Shown here: positions 35,505-47,586 of the stretch, in pieces
Numbering within the stretch: the stretch's first letter is position 1
Layout of the letters: every line of letters starts with the position of its first letter
DNA from: Incurvaria masculella
Taxonomy: Eukaryota; Arthropoda; Insecta; Lepidoptera; Incurvariidae
Length of the DNA: 64,000 nucleotides
Direction of reading: 5' to 3'
Assembly (NCBI GenBank): GCA_946894095.1
Contig: OX335653.1
Coordinates: forward strand, 8,623,001-8,687,000
Translations under genes and position numbers: made by a program
The notes under the pieces: model-generated
Told to the model about the DNA's origin: nothing
Seen by the model: the letters and a program-made list of their open reading frames with translations, nothing else
Database searches by the model: none

Positions 35505-35680
35505 TGTATCGCCGGGTTAAAAGGCAAGTGAGTTATTGAATCTAACGTTTTTTTGCATTTCGCATCACTAACTAGTAAATTTCGGTTTACTTGGCCGAAT
35601 TAAGCATCGTTTGACAGTTACGAAATACAAGTAAACGTCAGACTTAATAACTCACTTGCCTGCTCACCCGGCGGGATATT
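35505..35680. mobile_element. MITE, about 175 bp
   Basis: Left CGCCGGGTTAAAAGGCAAG and TGAGTTATTGAATCTAACGTT mirror the right-end complement CGCCGGGTGAGCAGGCAAG, TGAGTTATTAAGTCTGACGTT. TIRs about 45 bp with a few mismatches; no coding capacity. Confidence 0.75.
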
Positions 35681-36599
35681 TTACTATAGTAATCTCACGG
35701 AATTCAATCCCTGGTAAAACCTAATGCCTGCGGCACCAAAGACATGACCGCAAAGTTATTTTTTATTTGAGGGCGCGATGATAGAGTTTTGGACTTGAAA
35801 AAGGAAAACCCCCCTCAACACCATTACGGGTGCCATTTATGGCTCCCGGGCAACGATCTTCGGCTCTAGGTTATTTAGAATTCAAGCGTTTGCAAATATC
35901 ATCCCCTTCTTTCTTATATTTTCAAGCACAAATCATTGCTGTCATGTAGCAAAAGTAGTGGGTTTCCTTGCGATTTTTTTCCTGCATATAAATAATATCA
36001 TTATTGTGGATTTTCCGTAAAAAAAAAACAAGAAATATTTTAATACCATGTACAAATCCCTTTGCACTCTAAACAGTCCCCATGTATCCAATTCACTCCA
36101 ATTTATTCTTTACGAACGCGATAGCTCCGTATTTCTCCATGCATTAGTTAACAATATAACTGTATATAGGTATCTATGTATTGAGGTAATATGGAAACGT
36201 CAAACGCAATTGTACAGCTCCGTTTCTAATACTTGTAGAAGGGCAATACATCAGGCGAGATCGTAATCACACACTACCCACATATTTCAAATCAACTAAT
36301 GTATATTAAATTACCTCCTTCGTTTGCATGAGTAGAGGCCGGGGTTCGGAAAATTATTGCTTTGCCCAAAATAATTTGTAGTAACATGAATTGAAGTTTG
36401 CTCTACATTTGAAAGTTATACTTAAAAACGTATAAGTTTGCTGCTTTCAAGAAATATAAGGAAGTTATAATGCGGTGGTTTTCACAAGAGTCGCTCAATT
36501 TTCTTTTCTTTATATTTATATTATATGTCTTCAATGGTAAATACTTACTTGTCGATATACGCGTGTTAATGTAACAAGGAATTAAAATAATGTCTTTAC
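35681..36599. other. Intronic AT-rich stretch, nothing recognised
   Basis: No gene, RNA or repeat family identified. Confidence 0.35.
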
Positions 36600-37245
36600 A
36601 CAAACACGTTTTAATAACTCGTATATCTGTTGGCAGTGGCAGATCGTTTTGTTCACTTAGACAGTTATTGTAGTAGAAATTCCTGTATACTGTCATTTTT
36701 ATCTTTTATATCTATATCTTATACTATGACGTTAGTAATAATAATAATTTTACACTATTTGACAAAGCCTCTTTACAGCTGCCACTATTGTTTCCTTGAA
36801 TGTAACCAATTTTTTTAATCATTGACAAAGCCTATTTACAGCTGACGATGTTAAAATGTTAGTGTACCAATGAGTCGATCTCTTTCCATTGGACAATCTA
36901 ATAATTAATGTATTCTTTTTTATCTGACTCTCTATTTATGACAAGGCCTCTTTACAGCTGATGATGAAAGTAAAACTTTATAATAATAGACATGTTTATA
37001 TGATCTGAGATGTATAGTAGTAGTGATCTAGTGTAAAAATTTGTATGTTACTTCTTGCAACCATCTGACGATGAATAAAAATGAAATGAAAAAATGAAAT
37101 GAAAAGTGGATGTTGAAAACATTTCCAGCGAAGTTTTTTTCCAGTTCTTTTTCGATGTGATTGTTGAACTGCCTAATGACAAGAAATAACAAATATGAGA
37201 GCAATTTAATGCCAATGGGTGATGAAAAAACAACATTACCTTAAC
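36600..37245 (+). repeat. LINE-3'-end-like dispersed repeat, copy C
   Basis: Shares CTGTTGGCAGTGGCAGA and the CAGCGAAGTTTTTTTCCAGT block with copy B. Between them, GACAAAGCCTCTTTACAGCTG occurs three times (near 36760, 36824 and 36941) with small changes, a degenerate internal repeat. Confidence 0.5.
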
Positions 37246-38799
37246 CTAATTTCAATCATTAGCATGTTGATATTCGTAGATTTTGCTGAATAAATACAGA
37301 CTGTAAAAAAAGGAGTTCTCCCTACCTCCTAAAAGTCACCAATCAATGGATTTACAATGTAAACAAGTACACATCAATCAAGATGGAAGATCGATTAGAT
37401 TGAAGCTATTATTTATACATTAATCAAGTGAGTAGTCTGCGTAATAGCAGTATAAGTGCAACTTATTAACTTAGCTAGATCTGATAGGCCAAGGGTACAA
37501 TCAGCGCGTCGACGCAACCAGCAATTTTATTTATGACGTGCAAGCGTTTAAGAGAAATTGCATTAATCTGAATACCCGTCTGATATCATGCGACCGATGT
37601 TGCAATACAACCTGCATGTCGCACAGATAGAACGATACAAGTGCTTGTCAGGTTCACTTTAATTTCAACCTTATTGGTCTGGCTTTTAAGTTAAATTTTT
37701 GAATGTTAAATCGGATGAGACGTAACACGTTCGTATGTGCAGAAAACGTTTGACATTGCGAAACATGAATTATGGATTTACGATATCGCTTTGAGCCGTT
37801 TCGCAATATTTTTTTTATTTGCTTTTGTCATATTTTTCACGTTCTTTCACTTGAGCCCGTACCACATTCAATTAATATCGCTTTTCGCTTGTCATATTCT
37901 GATGAATTTTGCGTGTGTTCGCGCGCGTTGCGTGTTTTAAAAATGTTCACCATTTTTTATCCAGTTCCGCTTGCTCCTCAAATTCACAACTTTCTTTGAG
38001 AACAAATTATGATCAAGCAAAACGTTTAGAATCCAAGGTTTATTTTACAATAAAATATTCATATTATCGATGCAAAAGGGAAGCTCCTTGCGGTGGTTAA
38101 TAATAATCGACTTAATATTTCATCATCAAGGATTATCTTAACAAATGTTAAAGCTCTTCGCGGGAGAGCGCTTGCAAATGTGTGAATTTTCACCGTGCCT
38201 GACTAACAATATTATGATTTATTGATCGACGCTTATGCTCGGGCTCATTCTTAAGATTCGAATGATATGATGCAAGTATAGAAGTATGTAAGTAAATGCA
38301 ATGGTAAACATTGTCTGTATTCTTAGAAAGGAGGTACAACATTTATAATTTTAGATGGAACAGTTAAGCTTACTTAAATTGATAAGAAAATAAAAAAAAA
38401 TCTACGTAATGGCTAATGAGCAAGAAAACTGCTTATTTATCACGAAAGGTGGCGTCCAAGCGAGCTCACCTAAAATATCTGTCAAAGCTGGCAGATACCA
38501 TACAAAATCAAACAGAATAGATTTGATTATTTCATTTACTCAATCTGTGTAGTTGAAATGACTCAAATTTCTCTATCTTATTCCGAAAATAAATTGTTTT
38601 TAATAAAAAGAAGTCTTGGGAAAGAAAATATCACAAATACAAACCCTTCCTCAATATTTCCTTTCATACTTTGTGCTGGTCAATGACATTAAAATTTATT
38701 TGAAGACAAATAAAAACTATTCTTTTCCTCTAAACCTTATTCTAACTGCATCATGGAGTACATCTTTAACCTAAAAATTATTAATTCAAACTTGACAGG
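37246..38799. other. Intronic AT-rich stretch, nothing recognised
   Basis: No gene or repeat family assigned. Short ORFs near 37737-38100 overlap in several frames without a domain. Confidence 0.35.
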
Positions 38800-39105
38800 T
38801 TTTTTTTTTATGCGACCTGACATGGATGGCTAATACCACACAACTACCGTTATGATATCAGCCCAATACACCACATTCCCGAAGGAATTAGGTGCCATGC
38901 CAGGACCTTCCCTTTATGAGCACGGCTACATTGAACTGGATGGAAAACACGGACAATTTTTCATTGCCGCTTCGACCATCTTTTCATCCAATGCGATGGT
39001 ACCAACCCGGGCGGGCTTAAACCCTACCACCTAGTAGGGGAAGGGGACCTACAGTACCCGGGCCTCTGGTACGCTAGGCCAGTCCCCGCGCCACTAGGCT
39101 ACGAG
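38800..39105 (-). mobile_element. SINE, tRNA-headed, young, with precise internal deletion
   Basis: Almost consensus sequence from the T-rich end (minus-strand A tail) to the tRNA-like head. The part between CCTACAGT (ends 39055) and ACCCGGGCCTC is missing, about 110 bp that includes the B-box side and the 5' body. Confidence 0.85.
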
Positions 39106-39279
39106 ATAATTACAGTGTTGACGTTTTTAAGGTGAGTTCGCTCATGCGACATCTACAATAACCTTCGAGTTTTCTTCCACATTGTTCTTCAATAGGTTTT
39201 ATTCTGGTTCCTTATGATACCTAACAGTTTTGAAATTCGAAGCCAGCCAAAGTTAGAAGTGCATTCCATGAGCCGGCAG

Positions 39280-39470
39280 CGGGGCTTGCTGCAGATTTCG
39301 AAATTCGAACGCCCCCTTGCCGCGTGCCGCGCGCCCCCCGGCGGCGGCGGCGGCCGAGAGTTTTGATTTACGAGCGCGCCGCGGCTGACACATCCCGCGG
39401 ACGAGCCGGCAGACGAGTCTTGAGCGGACCTGTCGCACCGTCGCCGGGGCCGTGCAACAACTGAAATTTC
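39280..39470. promoter_or_regulatory. GC-rich intronic island
   Basis: GC-rich (CCCCCCGGCGGCGGCGGCGG) and CpG-rich, directly followed by a Helitron-like insertion. Candidate regulatory element by composition only. Confidence 0.25.
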
Positions 39471-39477
39471 TGCAAAA

Positions 39478-39725
39478 TCCATACTAATATTATAAATGCG
39501 AAAGTAACTCTGCCTGTCCGTTTCGTTTTCTCGCCTTACCCGCTGAACTAATTTTTACGAATTTCGGTATTAAGATATCTTATGGCTATGTGGCGAGAAT
39601 CAAACTCGAAGGCGGTGAAATAGGGGTTTCAAGTTTGCATGGGGAACTTAAATAATATCCAAGAAATAATTCAGCCATCAGTCCAAAACAACATTGAACT
39701 CAGCGGAGCCGGGTACCTCAGCTAG
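39478..39725 (+). mobile_element. Helitron-like nonautonomous element, both ends present
   Basis: 5' TCCATACTAATATTATAAAT then GCGAAAGTAAC; 3' end GCGGAGCCGGGTACCTCAG ending in CTAG. It is flanked by A on the left and T on the right, as expected for Helitron insertion at AT. This is the widespread lepidopteran type I recall as Lep1-like. No coding sequence. Confidence 0.65.
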
Positions 39726-40712
39726 TATACATATGCATCTGACCATGCCAGTTTTCTTAAAAAAAACTGACCAGAGCATAGGCATGGGTGCAATAAATAA
39801 AATAAATAAATAAATAAAAATAAGTTAGGATTTTTAATATTTTCAGTGAATTCTGAGTGCTCAACGTAGAATCATGCGCACTGTATCAGTAGAAGACATT
39901 TATAACTTACCAAGGAAATAAAGTTTTGAGTTATAGAAGAACCGGTGACGGAACAGGCACTTTCTGCGATTTGTTTTTTTAAATGTTTCGAATTCAGCCC
40001 TATAAACTTAGTTATTTTTAAAGTAAGGTTACGTTAGTAACTTTTCCTTGCTCACGGCTCTATCTTCACGGTTAATGATTCAAAGTGCATATTTTATTAT
40101 ACTTAAATATTTCTTCGCTGTCATAATATTCGTGGAATAGTTGTCACTTCGCAAGTACTTAAGTAATACGGTTGCGTTAAACATAACATACCTAACGCGG
40201 GTATTGCGTCTAACAATTTCACCACCCGCTCTATACCCATAAATTTGGAATTCTCTTCCAGTCCCGCCTCCCGTTATCAATACTTTCTACTAACGCAGTG
40301 TTTAAGGTTATATATACATTGATTTAACACTCTACTTGAGTAGCGGACACTGCAAAAATTTTACTTTCAAACGTATTCCCATACTCACAAAAAACGTATT
40401 TGGCACCAGACGCTGAAGCTAGCCCTAGGTTGATACTAGCAATATATACTTTTTCATACCAAACAAGTACTTCACTTATACTCCATAGTTGACATCAATA
40501 TGACCGAATGAGGTCTCGAATTTGTCTCTATTTTCGGTGAATAGGTTTCAAAGGAAACGTCCGTATGTAGAATTGACGGTGAAGCGACGTATTTGCTTCA
40601 TGGCACTTTCACTTCACTTTTCCCTATTTTCAGACTACTCGTGTAAATTAATTTGTTTTCCTCAATAATACGAATTAGGTACATGTTGTCTCAAAAGAAC
40701 GGGTTAATATTT
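39726..40712. other. Intronic AT-rich stretch
   Basis: An (AAAT)n-like run at 39791-39820. No gene recognised. Confidence 0.35.
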
Positions 40713-40754
40713 TGGGATCGAGGCTGATATTACCTAATATCAGCCTTGATCCCA
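40713..40754. repeat. 20-bp inverted repeat at the 5' end of a SINE
   Basis: TGGGATCGAGGCTGATATTA and its complement (one mismatch) are separated by CC. The right arm overlaps the first bases of the SINE head. Confidence 0.9.
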
Positions 40755-41105
40755 GTGTTGCGACGCCTTGCGATTGGGTGAAACACCTCTGAGCGCGGTT
40801 GGATTCTGGATGGGTGACCATTTTTAACCGTGAGGCTGACCGTGGTTCGGATTTCAAGTAAAACTATAGGTACCCTTCCTTTCTAGGTGATAGGGTTAAT
40901 CCCGCCCAGGTTGGTACCATCGCATTGAATGAACTTTGGCCGAAGCGGCAATGAAAATCGTCTGTGTTTTTCATCCAGTTTAATATAGCCGAGTAATATA
41001 AGGAAGGTCCCTGGCATTGTACCTAGGTCCCATGTGGTGTCTTAGGTGTAATATCTGACGGTCAGTTTGGTATTAGCCATCCATGTCCAGTTACATACAA
41101 AAAAA
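40738..41105 (+). mobile_element. SINE, 5S-rRNA-headed, full length
   Basis: Head CACCTCTGAGCGCGGTTGG then TTCTGGATGGGTGACCA (5S C box), the GTGGTTCGGATT junction, the shared body with the AATATAAGGAAGGTCC variant, and a 3' end CCATCCATGTCCAGTTACAT plus A tail. Confidence 0.85.
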
Positions 41106-42949
41106 TAATTTAAGGTGTACCAACAGATATCTAAGCTACGTTGACTTAGCCACACCACTTTTCGTTGCTCCGGTCTAACTACATACATACAAGTATCAAC
41201 ATCCTATAAGAGTGCATATAAAAAGGTACAAGTACGAACGTAAGTGCTTGAACAAGCGTCATCACAGGCTGGCGTGATGTAGAGTACGAAATGGTTTGAA
41301 GTTTCTTTTGTACAGTTAGAAGAAGTTATTTTCTAAAATTAATTTACAAAGATACATAGTTGAAATTGTAAACATATTCTATATTTAAAGTATCAGTGTG
41401 TTTATATTAATTTTCTGACAATTGACTTGAGAATATAAAAAATGGATTCATTTATATTATTGTCTTAAGAGTCGACTAAGGCATTCGTCGATCTTGGTTT
41501 GGATGCCACGTAAAACCCGAGATTTCCTTGCTTATCATTTGCGTAAAATAATAGTTACGTGCTTTATAGTTGGTTTTAAAGCTCTTTCTGAACCAATCTT
41601 TTAGAAGCAAGAGGTCAAAAAGATAAAAGTGAACACGACCGCTGTAAATACTTTATTAAGTATGCTACTCTCTATAAATAAGACCTAGGAATATTTTATT
41701 AAAATGTCACTAATGGAAACAAAACATGAGTTGCATGGCACTGTCAATTATATTCCCACCACATAGGGTCGTCCTATTATGAGCGGCTTAAATCCGTCCT
41801 CCGCGACTCTACCTCGCCTCACTTCCCCCCATCCCTACCCCCCTCCCCCCCATGCCCCCCGTGCCCCCTGCCCCACCCCGCCCCGCTGCGCCTCTCGCTC
41901 ACGATCATGTTTTATGCATTCCAGATCGCGCCCAAACTGTTGCAATAACGCTACGACGTGAAGGGGATAGTGTTTTCATGAGCTTTCGCTCTTATACAGA
42001 TTTTATACAGCCACTTAGTCCGAGCCTATTTCCTATGTACATCAATACGCATTCATGCAATACTGAGATTAGTCTTTCTTATTGATTTTACGGTGTTATC
42101 ATTCCTATTTCTTTTCATGTGTGTCTAGTAAGCATCAAAAGACAAATTATGTACGCATGGATAGCGTATTTTGATCCGATGACATAATATTCCCGCTGTC
42201 GACCTGAGGACGTGTGAAAATCGGACACCATTTCGAAGACAAAGCCAAGCTGATCTAAAAAAAAATGCGAGTCCTCCACACGGTGGTGTATTTCACGCTG
42301 GACAAAAAACTGCTCCTCTGGAGTACAGTTAAGTACCTACTTTACTCTATAGACTCAATACGCGGAATGCAATATGAAAAATAATTTGATCTGAAAAAGT
42401 CCATAAAGTTTTGCACGTTTTGTGATCATCTTTTCGGTCCTGAAGTTTTATGACTTTATTAAAATGTTATAATTTACCTTCATTTACGAATGATATAAAC
42501 CTCAAGAGTAAATATTAAATTATTAGAAAATATGCATCAATAAAACAATAAATGTTTAATAAAAACGCGGAAAAAGCATGTAGAAATAGGAAGGATTTAA
42601 AATCTCAATTCTCCAACTAAATATTCAGTAGCCGGTAGCCGGTAGAGCGTGTGCGGGCGCGGGTGGAGGCTACAGCGGCACACTGTGTTATCAATTTGGC
42701 TGGCAACAAGTGGGCAATAATTTTGAATCAGTGTTGCAATGCCAGCGCTATCAGGCGCTCTTGTTTCGTACTGTCGCCGGCGCCGCCCGCTACTTCCGCC
42801 CGCGCGCCGTTGAAACAGCTGTTCCGCCCGAAACGTCATAGATAGCCGCTTTAGTAGAACTTCACTTTATGCGCAGGCAAGACGTTAGAATGCCACTTAA
42901 AATGTATTCGGGAACTCCAAGTTTTTTTTTCCATCTTTATTAAAAAAAT
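41106..42949. other. Intronic stretch with two GC-rich patches
   Basis: 41800-41900 is C-rich and 42630-42840 is GC-rich with a diverged GAAACAGCTGTTCCGCCCG block. Otherwise AT-rich. No gene recognised. Confidence 0.3.
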
Positions 42950-43230
42950 GCGGATCTTATTTCAGTCATGGATTCGATTCTCGCCACGGTTAATGCAACA
43001 CTCTCTCTCTCTTGCTGAATTGGAATTCGTCACAAATATGAGCCTTTCCTTGGTTTGGAACCTATTCAAAACTACCCGTACCCTTCCCCTACTAGGTGCT
43101 AGTGTTCAGCCCGCCTGAGTTGGTACATTGCATTGATTGAAATGATTGTCAAAGAAGTTCCTAGCATGGCACCTAAATACTTCGAGAATGTGGTGTTGGG
43201 CTACTATTATGCCGGTGTGGCGTAAATCAT
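42950..43230 (+). mobile_element. SINE, tRNA-headed, old
   Basis: B-box-like GGATTCGATTCTCGCC, then CTGAATTGGAATTCGTCAC, CCCTACTAGGTGCTAG, TAGCATGGCACCTAA. Diverged; the 3' tail is worn. Confidence 0.65.
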
Positions 43231-43673
43231 TAATTTCTAAAAATTACTAGACTACCGCTGATGTTTTTTTTTAAGAATATTAAAGAAAGCTTCTTTCTGT
43301 AGTTAGAAAGAAGAACACTATCCTTGGGGGTCGTTTCTGACACTCTCAAATAATATTTTTACTAATTTATAACATGGTGTCTTAATAGCATAAGAATATC
43401 ATCTACACTTTGTATTTTCAACGGTTTCTGAAACCGCGCCGCTCTGGGCTGAAGCTTCACGCGCCATATCGCGCTCTGGAAACGCATTTGAAATATTATA
43501 AGCAGCATTCACACTGTCGCCCTTACGTTTATTGCTCAAATCACTTCTTTGTACTAATATAGCATGACAATTTAAACATTAAGTTTTTGTTGTTGGATTA
43601 CCAACGCAACGCTCATTCATGCATGGAGAAAAGAAACTTTACATTTCGATCTAGGGACAGAGAGGGATAGAAA

Positions 43674-43852
43674 AAATGGTCGAAGCGGCAATGAAAAATT
43701 GTCCGTTTTTCCATCCAGTTCAATGTAGCCGTGCTCATAAAGGGAAGGTCCTGGCATAGCACCTAATTCCTTCGGGAATAAGGTGTATTGGGCTTATATC
43801 ATAACGGTAGTTGTGTGGTATTAGCCATCCATATCAGGTCGCATGAAAAAAA
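43674..43852 (+). mobile_element. SINE, tRNA-type body, 5'-truncated, young
   Basis: Nearly consensus from ATGGTCGAAGCGGCAATG to GCCATCCATATCAGGTCGCA followed by an A tail. Truncation at the 5' side is typical of incomplete reverse transcription. Confidence 0.85.
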
Positions 43853-44923
43853 CCACGGGACTATCCATAAAACGAATTAAGTTGAACACTGTTTATCTGT
43901 GAACATAAATAATGTGTCGAACAATAGTGAAAATCTAAACAGACATATTTGAAAAGTTATCGCATCCATGTATGTTCCATCTCTCTCCAACTCGCGGTAT
44001 TGGTGCTTGAGTGTACTTCTCAATCCCATACCGTGTTTGTCTTCTCAGCGCAACGCGTTCATGCTAACTCTGTGTTAATAACACATAAGCCACATAGTTC
44101 GATTTTTTTTAAAAGTAGTAAGAAGTACATATTATTGATTCAATTATTCCTACTTTAAAACAATATTGTGGCCGGGAGACGCGGGAGCGTGCAAATCATT
44201 TCCAGCTGACTCCAGACAGGAATGTTTTGACACGGGACAGACTGAGATTTGTTTCTTTGTAGGGCCTGAGTCAATATTGCGGTGTCTTTCACCGCTTCTA
44301 TATACGTTGTGACGAAAATAACAACAGGCGACGTTTTATTTTTGGACGGGGTGGGAACAATAATACTTTTCAAAAATAAATAAAATATCAGTGCACAGCT
44401 ATCGCTTTAACGAACAAAATACTATGAATAGAATCATGGTACGAGGAAACCGAATAAACGAAGCTGTTTTTACATGTAAACTAATTAGGACATTTTCGGA
44501 CATTTTGACAATTTTATTAATATTTTGACTTTTTTTGACATAAAATTATTCCTTATATTAGATATTTGAAGTTGGAAAATATGTTAGGTTTATTATGTTT
44601 ATTTCTAGATAATCCTTTAATTTTGTAATTAAGAAAAAATATTAACGTTTTCCAAGTGTAACACAGTGTATCTAAGGACGGATAAAGAATTGAATTGAAT
44701 TAAATAATGCTTGAAATTCGCCGAAAAAGAGTATGTACGGGGTTTATTATTAAGAGTAAAGAAAACATTTAAAATTAAACACTAGTTAAAACAATTTCAC
44801 TATACTTTAATTTGTGAGGCCAATTGTTTCCTATTTTTTTCAACTTTATTTTTAGCTGCATACATCTAGCTTTTTCTCAAAAAGTATGACGTTTTGAGCA
44901 AAACTAATTAGTCGGTACACAAC
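43853..44923. other. Intronic AT-rich stretch, nothing recognised
   Basis: No gene or repeat family identified. Confidence 0.35.
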
Positions 44924-45304
44924 TTTTTTTTTTATGTGACTGGACATGGATGGCTAATACCACAAGTTCTGTCATGGTATTAGCCCAACACACCACATGG
45001 GAACTAGGTGCCATGCCAGGACCTTCCTTATATTGCACGGCTACATTGAACTGGATGAAAAACACGGACAATTTTTCATTGCCGCTTCGACCATCGTTCA
45101 TCCAATGCGATGGTACCAACCCGGGCGGGATAAACCCTACCACCTAGTAAGTAAGGAAGGGGACCTACAGCTTAACGTGGAATCCGAACCACGGCCAGCC
45201 TCTCTCAACGGTCGAATGGTCACCCATCCAAGACCAGACCGGACCCAGCGTTGCTTAACTTCGGAGAGCGATCGCCGAAGTGTCGCGCCACTGGGCCACT
45301 GAGG
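44924..45304 (-). mobile_element. SINE, 5S-rRNA-headed, full length, youngest of its type
   Basis: Minus-strand head CTCCGAAGTTAAGCAACGCT, GGTCTTGGATGGGTGACCA matches 5S rRNA box A and box C with spacing like real 5S genes. The full shared body follows, ending CATCCATGTCCAGTCACAT and an A-rich tail. Best reference copy for the 5S-headed subtype here. Confidence 0.92.
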
Positions 45305-45384
45305 AACTATATAAGTATACCCATATCGGGCCTTTTTTTTCAATTTTAAAACAGACAGATTTTTTCGGAGCAAAATACGAGTGA

Positions 45385-45450
45385 CCGACAGATACCAGAC
45401 CAGATCACTAGGGTCCCTTTATTTGCTTTCTGCGATGGGACCCTAAAAAC
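45385..45450 (-). mobile_element. (GTCY)n MITE terminal fragment
   Basis: CTAGGGTCCC and GATGGGACCCTAAAAACG match the terminal part of 14848-15223 in reverse. GACCGACAG at the inner side is what remains of the tetranucleotide region. Confidence 0.45.
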
Positions 45451-47309
45451 GTTCAACTCATAGAAGGCATCTTCGAATATAACGCCAGATATAAGTCTAA
45501 ACGAACACGTGAGACTGGCCAGTGTTGGCGAGCCGCATAGCCTGAATTGCTCCAAGCGCCCTCAGCTTATGAAAGGTACGCGTGCACTGATATCTCGCCT
45601 GTAGGCGGGCAACGCGATCGATAAGCCCTATAAATAGCTCAATCAAGTGCTAATCTCCACTCGTCGTAAATCTTGCGGTCGAATCGGGAAGGAAATCGAT
45701 AGTCGATAAAGAGTAAACACCAACTTACGATTAGTTATGGATCGATTGGAATTAATCGTAACACGCGAGTTTACTCACCAGTGCGGTATTCATAGTTTGA
45801 CTTTAAAGTTTTTCTTTTCACTTCGTTTTCAATGTTGATTATTCACCTCGGTACTTTAAATCTATACAAATTATTAAATTTTTATTTGTAAACATACATA
45901 CATAACGACTAGATTTATCATAATCGGTAGTAAATAACATCGTTTCATACAATACAACCAAACAACAAAAATAACATATGGTAGTTTTAAGCAGGGGTTG
46001 AGTAATTACAAATAATGGCATCAGTGTTCGTTATATATGGCCACGAGACACTAAATATTATTTTGTAAGAAGCATACGATCTTTTAAGGTAAGCTCTTTT
46101 TACTTGGTATTTCGTTGACGTTTTAAGGCTACTGCATTGACTCTTTCTCTTTCATATAACCGTAATCAGTGAGATCTGCATTGAAGATTTTGTAAATAGT
46201 AAATAGAAAACCTTCAGATCTTGAATCCTATAAAGCAGGATTAGACCTTACCCAATTTGGATTGCTTGACCTTCGCTCTTACCACTGAACTAACCGTATT
46301 TTTTATATAACTTGTGCTAGTTAGTGTCAAAGCTGATTCCGACTATAGATACCGGTCAGCTGAGAGGCTGGTGCAAGAGTGGAGAAGTATGGTGATAAAA
46401 TGCATAGGTGGTTACCTACTTCTCGTATGAACCCGCTGTCGAAAGGACAACTCATTCGTTTTCATTATACTTAACATTCTACTGGAAGGAATGGAGTCGG
46501 CTACGTTAGTAAAGATTAAACACTTTTTGAGGTCAATTCAAAATACACTAACATTTATTGACATAAAGACATAAAGTGTGATAATTAAAACACATGGAGA
46601 AGTATGCTAATAAAAAGTACTTTTTTGCACTAAAAAATACTAAAAACTACAAATTACTTTGAGAATTGCTTAGTTATCTAAACTAAATGCAATTTCCCAC
46701 AATAAGTATGGATTCAACCATCCAACCAAAAAACTAATATGGTCGCATCTTCTATGTGTTTTTACTCACATTTATTCATACTCATAAATACGCTGCAACG
46801 CAAAATATCGAAAATTAAAAACGCCGCCCGGAGGCTGTTTAAATTATTTTAATTGGATCCGGTAGCAGCGAGTGTTGAAGTTACTTTACAATTCATCTAC
46901 ATACGTATTCACATAAATACGTAGGCATATGTATGACTGTGCACGGGGAATTCATGGAAATACTATTATAATACTACATGATAGCTAATCACACGCACCA
47001 TTCCAGTAAAGGTAGATTATTAGGTGTGTTCAACCCTGCCTTTAGCAATTAGGGATCAGCTGTTCCAGCCTAGTATAAAGCTGTATAACCTAGGTAACCC
47101 ATCGTCGGTGGTCGGGAGATATGTTAACATAATGTTATCTTCGGGTGGATTCGTTCGTTGGTACAGGTCAGCCAGGAAGCGGTTACGTGTGTTATTTACT
47201 TACCTTTCTTCTGTTCATTTGAACAAAGATTGATTAGCTATATGGAGCGTCGAAATTACTTTAGAAATGACTCTGTTTCATTGTGTCATGAAAAAAATGT
47301 CCCATGCTT
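45451..47309. other. Intronic AT-rich stretch
   Basis: No gene recognised. 46210-46300 has a worn tRNA-like look (GGATTAGACC, CACTGAACTAACC) but no body; not called. Confidence 0.3.
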
Positions 47310-47586
47310 CATGCAACCCAACACACCGCAGGAATTAAGTGCCAAGCCTGAACCCAACTTGATGAGCCCATCTACATTGAAGAGGATACAAAATTTCATT
47401 TACACATCGACAAACTTTTCAGGTAGTATGGTGGAGGAAGTGTGAAGAAGAAAGGATTCCGAGCCATGGAATAGCTCGCTTTAATGACACGCTTATCGAA
47501 TTCAGAAAGAGAAAGAAAGTGGTGTATGAATGGGACTCGTGACCTCTCGCATGAGAAGCAGGGTCCCGTGCTCTGAGCTACGAGCC
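47310..47586 (-). mobile_element. SINE, tRNA-headed, internal deletion
   Basis: Minus-strand head CTCGTAGCTCAGAGCACGGG with a worn B-box side, then CGGAATCCTTTC and the 3' body. The central CGGGCGGG part is missing. Confidence 0.7.

Noticed and set aside
2107..41785. Shared CGTCCTATTATGAG upstream of two C-rich patches (2107 and 41771)
   Set aside because: A 14-bp match is expected several times by chance in 64 kb, and flanks do not align.
44997..45302. 101-codon ORF and overlapping minus ORFs
   Set aside because: All lie within a 5S-headed SINE; similar ORFs appear in other copies because of shared sequence.
45175..45304. 5S rRNA gene
   Set aside because: Only the internal promoter part matches; sequence continues into the SINE body, so it is a SINE head.
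46210..46300. Solo tRNA-like SINE head
   Set aside because: Only faint resemblance and no attached body.
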